Of a stretch of 64,000 nucleotides of DNA, positions 7,947 to 16,582 are shown piece by piece; within the stretch, counting starts at the first letter, position 1; every line of letters begins with the position of its first letter. The notes under the pieces are model-generated. The model was not told the DNA's origin. It saw nothing but the letters and a program-made list of their open reading frames with translations, and did not search any database. The translations under genes were made by a program, and so were the position numbers. This DNA is from Barnesiella propionica. GTDB taxonomy: Bacteria; Bacteroidota; Bacteroidia; Bacteroidales; Barnesiellaceae. The stretch is taken from the NCBI RefSeq assembly GCF_025567045.1, contig NZ_JAOQJK010000001.1, positions 248,001-312,000 of the forward strand, written 5' to 3'.

Positions 7947-10634
7947 TCATAATTTTATCACCTCTAAATGATCTATATGACAATCATTCGCATTTTCTTT
8001 TCCATGAGACATATTGAAGTCATATCCGTTATTATCGGGATCATACGATAATTTTACCGTATGTGTACCTGCTTTCATACCGCGTAGCCCGATATAATTG
8101 GAATTCATCCACGTTGTCCAGTCTCCGGTTGCTTCCAGAATGAAAGTTCCGGTATCCTTTCCATCTACAAAGACAGAACGTATTGCGCAGTAAGTGCCAT
8201 CGGGCCCGTGTCCGTTCGCTCCTCTCAATACGATCATATAATCTCCGTCTTCCGGTAATTCTACAGTGAACCCCAAATCTGCAGGTTTGGCACACAGGTC
8301 TACAACAAAACCTGTCCCCGTATATCCGGGATGTACCTTGCATAAAGTACCGGAATGACTGGCTTGTTCCGCTTCATATACGGCTCTCCTCGTCGTATGG
8401 ATAACCGGATTGGACATATCGGACTGAAAACCGTTCTTATTATCTACGGAATATACCGAATAAAAACCACTCGGTTCATCTTTCATAGAATACGGGGAAG
8501 TTACCAGCTTATCTTCAGTATCATTATCAGCATGCAAATAATATTTCAATCCGTCTTCCTGCTCCCAGGTAAGAACAGAATCACGCAGAGATAATACAGG
8601 CTCTACCGGAGACCAGCATTTTCCCGGGCCTGCCTGAACCAGATTTATTTTATTATCCGGTGCTCCGGCAACCATTTCCATATCTATGACATAATGTCCT
8701 TCGGATGCGGCCGGCAAAATGTAAGGAAGCGTTTTTTCTTCGCCGTTTACTTTCAACGATTTTATTTTATTTCCGTTTCCTTTGACATTCACATCTATAA
8801 GAGCATTCCTGTATTTAAAGCCGGAAAGAGATAATTTACCGTTTACCATTTCAGGAACCACCGGATTGAAAGAAACTCCTTCTTCGGTAAGATTTATTCC
8901 GAATAATACCCGGTAAACCATGCTTATATAGGAAGATACCGACCATAACTGCCTGCTGGAATTAAGAGCTGTCCCTCTGTCATATCCGGTATCATAGGTC
9001 ATATTTTCCTTATGTGTAAGGAATAACGCGGATTGACGCATAAGAGATTTCACCATATGGTTTACGGCTTCGACATTGCCGGCTTGTCTGGCGGCATACA
9101 TATAAGGAGTCTGCCATACAGGCCATATACTCTTATTATGATATGAAAAATCATCGGGAATAGAGGGATAAAGCACTGCTGCTCCGTATTGGTAAAGAGG
9201 ATAATTCTCTACCATTTCTTTAGATTGTTCTTCTGTTGCCGCACCCAATATGGCACATAATCCGTTGGACATGACGCCTACACGGCCGGTAGCCTTGTAA
9301 GCGGAAATTTCAGGATACAAATAACAGTCGTAAAGTCCTTTCTTTTCGTTCCAGAAATACTTATTGATGTTCGTTTTTAAAATATCATGATATTGTTTCC
9401 AGTAAGAAGCTTCGCTCTCCGGTTTTCCCAGCAACTCAGCCGACCGGAAGAGAAATTCATACAGGAACAGATGCAGGGCATTGGTTCCGCATGAGAACGA
9501 ACTGCCTATCATGGCATTTGTAAACCAGTTGGGATAAGTATGGGTACGCCAGTCCATTGAACAGGTTTCTCCTTTGAACAAGCCGACATTCTTATCGAAA
9601 GCGACATGTATATCTTTCCGGGCCGTATTTCCAAGGCCTTCATATACCGATGCGAGCCAGCCCTTATCGCCTGTATACAGATAATATTCCCAGGCCGCCA
9701 TCGCCCAGACTACCCTGTCGGTAGAGATGGGCCAGGAACCTCCGCTACCGGTATCCTGCAAGGCTTCCTCCGGATTCTTTAAGGTCTGCTTCTCCAAAGT
9801 CTTACGCGACTCGTCCGGCATGATCCACGCATACGAAAAATAGATGCTATATACGGCATCGCGTGTCCAGGTATCGGGCCAAAGGGCTCCGGCCATAAAT
9901 GTGCTGTCGGTACGAACATCCAGCAACATTTCTTCCAAAGCCATATTGTAAAGAGCCTCCATCAACAGATTGTTTTCGGTTGAGAATTTGGGAAAACCGG
10001 ATATGTCTTTATTCAGTTTCCAAACATTACTGCCGTGATAGTCGGACTTTATCTCGGTGGCGGAAACAGCTTCCGCCATCCTTTGTCCCAAAAATGAGGC
10101 ATCTGTAACACTATTAGGTGTGAAGGCGAACGAAAGGAGCGATCCTTTTTCCCGGACCAACGTCCAGTGTGAAGAGAAATCGGTATTCCGGTCCGACCCG
10201 GTCATTTTCAGACTTCCGTTTTCCTCCGCCAGACGAGACTCAATCCCTGTCGTCTTATTGGAAATCGTATACCATCCGCAATTTTTCTGGGTAACAAAAT
10301 CGAAATTTCCGTAAAACCACTGCGCCGATTCGGGGCGTTCTCCCTCAACGGAGACACAGGTAACCCGGTCACCGTCGAGAGAAAGATAACGTCCGCTTTT
10401 TTTATTCTTGATGTAAATTTCTTCTCCCGGAGTCGCTTCGATTTCCCACAAAGAACTTTCTCCCATCTTTTCGGAGCCGAATTTACAAAGCCCGTCTTCT
10501 TCATATAAATATTCTCCGGTTTCCCTATTCTGAAATCTCCATTCGGAATATATCTTGCCTTTACTGCTGCAAGCTGTTACGAATAAGAGGAGAACTCCTA
10601 TTACGAAAACCAAATACTTCGGAATTGTTTTCAT
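7947..10634 (-). CDS. Multidomain lipoprotein glycoside hydrolase (alpha/alpha barrel, MGH1-like) with trefoil and CBM domains
   Basis: 895 aa. Lipobox at Cys22 (LLFVTACSS) anchors it in a membrane. Residues ~27-165 hold repeated W/G-rich segments typical of a ricin-like beta-trefoil (YLYEEDGLCKFG, YIKNKKSGRYLSLDGD). The central part, ~215-620, has landmarks of an (alpha/alpha)6 barrel (ALWPDTWTRDAVYS, GGSWPISTDRVVWAMAAWEYY, IWPVWQTPYMYAARQAG), closest in my reading to MGH1-like or debranching-enzyme-like hydrolases. The last ~140 residues (YEAEQASHSGTL ... HIDHLEVIKL) resemble a CBM35/CBM6 carbohydrate-binding module. It is the last gene of the PUL, 17 bp after the FG-GAP gene. It probably trims oligosaccharides at the cell surface or in the periplasm. 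The linkage is not determinable from sequence. Confidence 0.75.
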   Translation of the reverse strand: MKTIPKYLVFVIGVLLLFVTACSSKGKIYSEWRFQNRETGEYLYEEDGLCKFGSEKMGESSLWEIEATPGEEIYIKNKKSGRYLSLDGDRVTCVSVEGERPESAQWFYGNFDFVTQKNCGWYTISNKTTGIESRLAEENGSLKMTGSDRNTDFSSHWTLVREKGSLLSFAFTPNSVTDASFLGQRMAEAVSATEIKSDYHGSNVWKLNKDISGFPKFSTENNLLMEALYNMALEEMLLDVRTDSTFMAGALWPDTWTRDAVYSIYFSYAWIMPDESRKTLEKQTLKNPEEALQDTGSGGSWPISTDRVVWAMAAWEYYLYTGDKGWLASVYEGLGNTARKDIHVAFDKNVGLFKGETCSMDWRTHTYPNWFTNAMIGSSFSCGTNALHLFLYEFLFRSAELLGKPESEASYWKQYHDILKTNINKYFWNEKKGLYDCYLYPEISAYKATGRVGVMSNGLCAILGAATEEQSKEMVENYPLYQYGAAVLYPSIPDDFSYHNKSIWPVWQTPYMYAARQAGNVEAVNHMVKSLMRQSALFLTHKENMTYDTGYDRGTALNSSRQLWSVSSYISMVYRVLFGINLTEEGVSFNPVVPEMVNGKLSLSGFKYRNALIDVNVKGNGNKIKSLKVNGEEKTLPYILPAASEGHYVIDMEMVAGAPDNKINLVQAGPGKCWSPVEPVLSLRDSVLTWEQEDGLKYYLHADNDTEDKLVTSPYSMKDEPSGFYSVYSVDNKNGFQSDMSNPVIHTTRRAVYEAEQASHSGTLCKVHPGYTGTGFVVDLCAKPADLGFTVELPEDGDYMIVLRGANGHGPDGTYCAIRSVFVDGKDTGTFILEATGDWTTWMNSNYIGLRGMKAGTHTVKLSYDPDNNGYDFNMSHGKENANDCHIDHLEVIKL

Positions 10635-10651
10635 ATATAATTAAGTTTCAA

Positions 10652-11758
10652 TTAAAATACAACTATTTTAGATGTATTCATTTCATTACCGGATTTTACA
10701 CATACGATATATGTACCTGTATTCCATCCTTGTGTAGGTAATGTAATTTCATTTTCACCTGCAGTATTCATAACTTTAACAAGTTGTCCCATCGTATTAT
10801 AAACCTGAACTTCGGACACAATTTCCTTGCAGGAAACTTTAACTTCGGCACCAGCTTTCACCCAGTTAGGATAGACTTTGACACTTTTATTATTCATAAC
10901 AGATTGAACAGCACTGGTAACGTTTTTTTTCACACTACACACATGAGTAGGTGTTATACCGGCAGGCATAAGAATAGTTTTGTCGAATGAGCCTTTTCCG
11001 TTATTACTGTAACCTCCGTTTTCCTTTTTGGTCGCACTGTTATGGAAATTGATACTGACTTCACCGTCATCCACCGAACACAATCCCATATCGTCATATC
11101 CATCACCGTCGAAATCCCCTAATACCGGAATGTCATAGGACGTACCGAATTTCATCTCGATATCCTTCACGGCAAAATCGGGAGTTTTATATTCGGTAGT
11201 GGAAGGAGTGAACGAACATAACCAGGAGCCTTTATCGTAACAAACGACATCGTCCTGACCGTCACCGTTCATATCTCCGGCCAGCAGAATATCTTTATCG
11301 CTTATACCGAATTGAAGGTTCACATCGGGAGCCATCGCCATAAAATGCATCAGCCACCAAAGTCCCCATTCATTATCCCGGCGGATAGCCACGTCTCCTA
11401 TACCGTCCCCGTTGAAATCGCCCGATAATCTTTTATCTCCTACCGACATTCCATAAATCACTTCCTGAGGATCAACGAAATTATTTGAACCGTCATTATA
11501 ATAAAAAATCCACTTAATCAATGCATCGTTCAAATCGACTTCGCATAAATCGAAATGGCCGTCACCATTAGCATCAAACACATAAATATCCGAGATAGCC
11601 CTGTCTTTCGTTTGAGTAGGCAATGTAAGATCGATCTTCCCGTCCAAATCGAAATCAAATGAATAGCCTTCACTCTGGGACCAATAAACCAAACCGTCCT
11701 GACTGTACATACTCATAGTCAAGGATAAAGAAAATAATAAAAAGATAATTTTTTTCAT
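10652..11758 (-). CDS. Secreted FG-GAP/VCBS repeat protein with T9SS sorting domain
   Basis: 368 aa. A signal peptide is followed by five calcium-binding-loop repeats (FDLDGKIDL, DANGDGHFDL, GDFNGDGIGDV, GDMNGDGQDDV, GDFDGDGYDDM) that would form an FG-GAP/VCBS beta-propeller. The last ~75 residues (VKVYPNWVKAGAEVKVSC ... VQVYNTMGQLVKVMN ... WNTGTYIVCVKSGN) are a T9SS type A sorting domain. There is no catalytic domain. The repeats are clearly paralogous to the N-terminal half of the glycosidase encoded 26 bp upstream, so this looks like a stand-alone version of that module. I infer a role in glycan binding or surface assembly within the PUL. Confidence 0.8.
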   Translation of the reverse strand: MKKIIFLLFSLSLTMSMYSQDGLVYWSQSEGYSFDFDLDGKIDLTLPTQTKDRAISDIYVFDANGDGHFDLCEVDLNDALIKWIFYYNDGSNNFVDPQEVIYGMSVGDKRLSGDFNGDGIGDVAIRRDNEWGLWWLMHFMAMAPDVNLQFGISDKDILLAGDMNGDGQDDVVCYDKGSWLCSFTPSTTEYKTPDFAVKDIEMKFGTSYDIPVLGDFDGDGYDDMGLCSVDDGEVSINFHNSATKKENGGYSNNGKGSFDKTILMPAGITPTHVCSVKKNVTSAVQSVMNNKSVKVYPNWVKAGAEVKVSCKEIVSEVQVYNTMGQLVKVMNTAGENEITLPTQGWNTGTYIVCVKSGNEMNTSKIVVF

Positions 11759-11784
11759 GGCTTTTAATTTTAATATTAATTATA

Positions 11785-14700
11785 TCAATTTACTATGCAA
11801 CGATTTTGTAATAATACCTCATGAGTATTTCTATCGCTTACACATATCAAATACACCCCTTTTGTCCGCCGGCCGACAGAACAGGATATTTCCTGTTCTC
11901 CGGCTATGATATTTTTTTGCAATATCAAGCGCCCCGGCATATCCATCATGCTCAAAGAATATTCCTTACCGGAAAACAATTCTGGAGACTTCACCTGTAA
12001 CCATCCCGAACTATCCAGGAAGAAGACCGATTTATCGTTTTTTTTTACATCTTCGATGCCTCCATACTCGGGCGACATAAACATCAAATTATCGTAATCG
12101 GCGCTATTGCGGTCAACTGGTCCGTAATGAACAGCCGTAACAATGGCATCGGCCCAGTCCTCTCCCCATAATCCTTTTATATCTTCCCGGATATCCCGCT
12201 CATATTCCACCCATACGCCATTCTGTGGTTTTACAGGAAGTAATGTTATATAGGCTATATTCGGCTGGTTATAACCTACCCGATAATAAAGGTCTCTGGT
12301 TTCCCATACGGGAGATGTCTTAGACGGTTTCAATAAACGAAAACCGAACCAGCTGGCCGTCGTATTATTGGAACGAACCGCTATTTTAAATTTGTTAAAT
12401 TTATTCACAGGTACGCGTATGGCTCCCTTAGTGGTCGTATTGAAACGAATATCTCCGGCTGTCACCCGAATGGCTTTTTCTCCTTTATAGGCATCATTTA
12501 TAGAATACCACTCAGCGACATTACCGTTATAATTGCTGGAAACTACCAAAGGTTCCTCATCGTCCATAACAGAGATAAAATCGGCATCGGCGGGATGAAG
12601 GGTTTTTCCTTCTGCATCATATTCAAAGACCAGATCGGGAAAATCGTAAGAACCTTGCCGAGGCGCTTCCGGCAAAGAAGGCGAATGTTCCGATGTCAAA
12701 ACCAAAGTAGCAAACGATGCAACAGAAGAAACCGTCGTTTCGATACGGTTATTATTTACCGTATAAGGTAATTCGGTACTGCCGTCGATCGTAACACAAT
12801 ATAACTTATGAGGAACCAGACCCGAAGGCAAATCGAATGCACACGACACTGAAGACGGTTGAGGGTCTTTATTTACTATATCCCAGCGCAAATCCACCGA
12901 ATTACCAAAATTAATAAGATCCACTATCATGGCATCAATATGCCGCGTACGTTTGTCATAGCGTTTTTTCAATTTATAATAAAGACCGTTATTACTACCG
13001 GTACAAGCGAGATTCCCTTGCATATAGTCCGTAATCAGATAAGCGGGGTTAGAATAATACAAGTATGCGCCGTAAGCTGCTACAAAACGATTCCAACCGG
13101 CAATACGGGACAAAACATCCTTCGGATAATTCACGGCATGAAACGGTACGGGATCGGTAAATCCGGCCACTCCGTCCACCACTTGCGCTGCAGGATATCC
13201 TCCGGCTGACAAACAAACGGCAAACTGGTAGTCTATATTCTCCCGGGGCCAGCTCGTCGTCAGGTTCATTTCGGCAGGAGGATAAAAATTTGCGAATACC
13301 GGTTTATCGGGGAACCGGGATTTCGCATCATAAATATCCCTGTACAGATCGGAATATTTCGTTCCCGTCCCGAAAGGCCACAATTCCATGAATTGGTGGT
13401 TTGCTACCGCACCTGTCGTATAATGAGGAATGTTTCCGCTCGTAGAAGGAAGTTGCAAAGCGGTAGTGGTAACATCGTCCCGGCATCCTTTCACAGCTTT
13501 ATCCAGTTGATCTACGAACTGTGCCATCTCGTAAGAGAAATTACCAGTTCCCGACAGTCCGTCACATACATATGTTTCAGGAAATCCGTACCAGTCCCAG
13601 CGATATCCGTCCCAGTTATACTCATTTTGAGCCATGACCGCCTGAGCCGTAAAATGTTCGTTAAAGCTTTTATATGTAGCTCCGTTCACCTCTTCCGGTG
13701 CATTCACACTCTCGTTCGTAGACATCAGATAAAGATAAGAGTTGCCATATGTCATGAAACTCCGGTCTCCGCTGTTCCGCATCGCCCAATCGGGATGAGA
13801 CATGGCAAAAGCAGGGGTTGCTGCATAAATGCCCGTATAACAGACCGAACGGCCACCGATAGAACGGAACTTCTCGATCTTACGTTTCATCATCTCCCGG
13901 CTGGTCCATAAACGGTCGTCTCCCACATATGTATTCCAGGTAGATGTACGGGGAGCTATTTCCTCATGGGCTCTCATCCAGGGATGATATTCGAGCGTAT
14001 TGATCCCGGCAGCCTGTAAAGCTTTTCCCCATTTATCCACATCGAGAGAATTGTCAAATATACACGTCCATCCATGCCGCAAATTTACCTCCGATCCTGT
14101 TTCTTCTATTGTCGCTAACGGTAGTACAAGCGGACGTGAAGAATCTATATCGGCCATTGTAACAGCAAGAATGCCTTGTAATGGAACCGGAATTTCCATA
14201 TCTACACTTCCGGTTCCATTCAATAAAGCATAATGTTCGTATTTTGGTTTCTCCCTCTTATAGAAATTCACTAATACTCTGTTCTCGGAAGCCCGGTACA
14301 AAGCCATATCGTCATAACCGTCCCCATTAAAATCGCCGACTACAGGAATATCGGACTGTATACCGAAGGAGACTCCGTTGATAGCCAGATGGGTTTCAAA
14401 ATCGGGATATCCTGTTATAGATGAAAATGCAACATACCAGGTTCCTGTAGAAGGACGATACACACAAATATCATCTACTCCGTCGGCATTGAAATCTCCT
14501 GCAAGCGGAATATCACCGGGCAACCCAAAACGGCCTTTGGCATCGAATTGTCCGTCACAGGGAGCAAAATCGACATACCAGGTGGCTAATGCGGCCGATC
14601 CCGAGCGCATAATCGCCAGATCGGTCTTTCCATCCCCGTTAAAATCACCAACGACACACCGGTCTGTCTCACTGACCCCGAAGTTTACCGGAGCTATTTC

Positions 14701-14973
14701 CTGATAATTTCCGTTCCCGTCATTTATCTTCCATATCCACCGGATCGTTTCTCCCGACATATCTATTTCACAGATATCGGACTTACCGTCTCCATTATAA
14801 TCACCTGCCAAAGCACCACCGGAAAACGGAACAGTCAAAGATTGAGAAATAACAGAATGGTTTCCGGCGTCAAAATTCCACCCGGTCTGTGTACGGTATA
14901 TCAGATCATCATGCGCATAAAGTCCCGTACTGAACATGATCGCCGAGAATAATATAATATGTGCTTTTTTCAT
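11785..14973 (-). CDS. Secreted TIM-barrel glycosidase with FG-GAP repeats and T9SS sorting domain
   Basis: 1062 aa. After a signal peptide, residues ~30-265 carry FG-GAP/VCBS repeats (GDYNGDGKSDI, GDFNGDGKTDL, GDFNADGVDDI, GDFNGDGYDDM). Residues ~300-650 look like a (beta/alpha)8 glycosidase: WGKALQAAGINTLEYHPW, a DGYRWDWYGFP segment with candidate acidic catalytic residues, and MELWPFGTG. The WDGYRWDWYG stretch recalls family GH66 dextranases, but I rate that as a weak resemblance. Beta-rich domains follow, then a terminal sorting-like segment (ELFSGKEYSLSMMDMPGRLIL ... KGVYLICVSD). It is probably the secreted endo-acting enzyme of the PUL, co-transcribed after SusD (54 bp gap). Confidence 0.75.
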   Translation of the reverse strand: MKKAHIILFSAIMFSTGLYAHDDLIYRTQTGWNFDAGNHSVISQSLTVPFSGGALAGDYNGDGKSDICEIDMSGETIRWIWKINDGNGNYQEIAPVNFGVSETDRCVVGDFNGDGKTDLAIMRSGSAALATWYVDFAPCDGQFDAKGRFGLPGDIPLAGDFNADGVDDICVYRPSTGTWYVAFSSITGYPDFETHLAINGVSFGIQSDIPVVGDFNGDGYDDMALYRASENRVLVNFYKREKPKYEHYALLNGTGSVDMEIPVPLQGILAVTMADIDSSRPLVLPLATIEETGSEVNLRHGWTCIFDNSLDVDKWGKALQAAGINTLEYHPWMRAHEEIAPRTSTWNTYVGDDRLWTSREMMKRKIEKFRSIGGRSVCYTGIYAATPAFAMSHPDWAMRNSGDRSFMTYGNSYLYLMSTNESVNAPEEVNGATYKSFNEHFTAQAVMAQNEYNWDGYRWDWYGFPETYVCDGLSGTGNFSYEMAQFVDQLDKAVKGCRDDVTTTALQLPSTSGNIPHYTTGAVANHQFMELWPFGTGTKYSDLYRDIYDAKSRFPDKPVFANFYPPAEMNLTTSWPRENIDYQFAVCLSAGGYPAAQVVDGVAGFTDPVPFHAVNYPKDVLSRIAGWNRFVAAYGAYLYYSNPAYLITDYMQGNLACTGSNNGLYYKLKKRYDKRTRHIDAMIVDLINFGNSVDLRWDIVNKDPQPSSVSCAFDLPSGLVPHKLYCVTIDGSTELPYTVNNNRIETTVSSVASFATLVLTSEHSPSLPEAPRQGSYDFPDLVFEYDAEGKTLHPADADFISVMDDEEPLVVSSNYNGNVAEWYSINDAYKGEKAIRVTAGDIRFNTTTKGAIRVPVNKFNKFKIAVRSNNTTASWFGFRLLKPSKTSPVWETRDLYYRVGYNQPNIAYITLLPVKPQNGVWVEYERDIREDIKGLWGEDWADAIVTAVHYGPVDRNSADYDNLMFMSPEYGGIEDVKKNDKSVFFLDSSGWLQVKSPELFSGKEYSLSMMDMPGRLILQKNIIAGEQEISCSVGRRTKGVYLICVSDRNTHEVLLQNRCIVN

Positions 14974-15027
14974 ATCGGATTTATATATATTGGTGATAAT
15001 ACAATGTCTGTAAAATATCTTTTCTGT

Positions 15028-16569
15028 TTAATAGCCCGGATTATTCGGCAACAGGTTAGAATTGGCATCTATATCGTCACTGGGAACAGGCAGTAACAAA
15101 TGTTTGGGTAAAGTAAAATTAGACTTACCGATACTTGTAAAGAACGCCTTCGCATATTCTCCGTTCTCATCATATCTGATCAGGTCGAACCAACGGTGTC
15201 CGCCTTCAAAGGCCAACTCCATACGCCGTTCGTGACGAATAATCTCTCTTAATTCTACTTGGTCCAAAGTAGTTACGTTCGGAAGCCCGGCTCTCATTCT
15301 TACCCGGTTAAGTGGTCCTCCTTCGTTCTCGGAAGAAGCAGAAGCAGAAGCTTCGGATACGCGTCCCAGTTCATTAAGAGCTTCGGCCTTCATAAGCAGT
15401 ATATCGGCAAAACGCAAAACCGGGAAGTTAAGAGGACTGTCCATAGCACGGTCCACTCCTATATTCTTACACAGGAATTTCTTGACATTATGCCCTGTCT
15501 GAGAACAGGCAGGGTCGTACGACCAGCCCTGATAAACGTCACCCTGACACCAAACCGACACCGGTTTCCGCAGGTCGCCTGATTCATAAGCAGATACAAA
15601 TTCAGGATACACGGCAAACCAACCGAAGTTTCCCCACTTGCCTCCGATATTTATACTGGCCAGCGGTGCCATATATTCATGGTGCCAGCCTCCCTGTCCC
15701 AAAATATCGAACTCGGCATACGCTGTTACATCTTTTTCATACTGTACCTCGAAAAGGCTTTCGGGACCGTTCTCACGGGTATCGTCAAAATTCCATTCAT
15801 ATTTACGGTTCAAAGAGTATACACCCAGATTTGTGACAGAGTCTATCGCCACCAAAGTCTCGTTATATTTTTTAAGCGTAAGATATACCTTCGCCAGCAT
15901 GCCGAATGCAGCGCCTTTGGTCGCACGGCCTATATCCGTCGAATTTTCATAAACAGCGGGCAACATAGAGGAAGCATCGGACAGATCATTTATGATATTC
16001 TGGTACACAATATCTTTACTGGTTCTGGAAACCTGAAGGTTATCACTGGCAGTCTGTTGTTTCTCGATCCAAGGCACATCCCCGAAAAGTCTCACCAAAT
16101 TGAAATAATACAGGGCTCTGAGAAAATGGGCTTCTCCCTTATACTGTGTTTTTTTGGCATCCGATATTTTCGGAGATTTATCAATATTGGACAATATCCA
16201 GTTGGTACGACTTATACCCGCCCACGGCCCGCGCCATAACTCTTTTGCTCCGGAATTATCACTCGTAGTAGTAAAATTGGACAACTGGGTAGTCTCCAAA
16301 CCGTTCCCTCCGGCTTCATTCCCTACACGGCCTTCACCGGCCATAATGTCGAGCGTCCACATACGTAAATTATACATATACGAGCTTTGGAGCCTTTGAT
16401 ACATCGAATTCACCCCGCTCTCTATTTCTTCCGGACTACCCTTTTCGAAAAAGTTCTCGGTAATAATCTGGTCGTTGGGTAATATATCCAGATTATCCAT
16501 ACATCCGCTTAATGATAGCGATAATCCCACAGCGGATATAATATATAAATATATATTATTTATTTTCAT
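15028..16569 (-). CDS. susD: SusD/RagB-family glycan-binding lipoprotein
   Basis: 513 aa from the ATG at 16569. An in-frame ATG further upstream lies inside susC and would bury the signal peptide, so I reject it. Lipobox LSGC gives Cys23. The N-terminal half shows the SusD-like TPR scaffold (SPEEIESGVNSMYQRLQSSY, AHFLRALYYFNLVRLFGDVPW); the C-terminal half carries the SusD domain (RMRAGLP, LREIIRHERRMELAFEGG, RWFDLIRY) and ends LPNNPGY, as the family usually does. It caps the SusC barrel and captures oligosaccharide at the cell surface. It begins 13 bp after susC, the canonical arrangement. Confidence 0.95.
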   Translation of the reverse strand: MKINNIYLYIISAVGLSLSLSGCMDNLDILPNDQIITENFFEKGSPEEIESGVNSMYQRLQSSYMYNLRMWTLDIMAGEGRVGNEAGGNGLETTQLSNFTTTSDNSGAKELWRGPWAGISRTNWILSNIDKSPKISDAKKTQYKGEAHFLRALYYFNLVRLFGDVPWIEKQQTASDNLQVSRTSKDIVYQNIINDLSDASSMLPAVYENSTDIGRATKGAAFGMLAKVYLTLKKYNETLVAIDSVTNLGVYSLNRKYEWNFDDTRENGPESLFEVQYEKDVTAYAEFDILGQGGWHHEYMAPLASINIGGKWGNFGWFAVYPEFVSAYESGDLRKPVSVWCQGDVYQGWSYDPACSQTGHNVKKFLCKNIGVDRAMDSPLNFPVLRFADILLMKAEALNELGRVSEASASASSENEGGPLNRVRMRAGLPNVTTLDQVELREIIRHERRMELAFEGGHRWFDLIRYDENGEYAKAFFTSIGKSNFTLPKHLLLPVPSDDIDANSNLLPNNPGY

Positions 16570-16582
16570 AGCTACAATAGAT

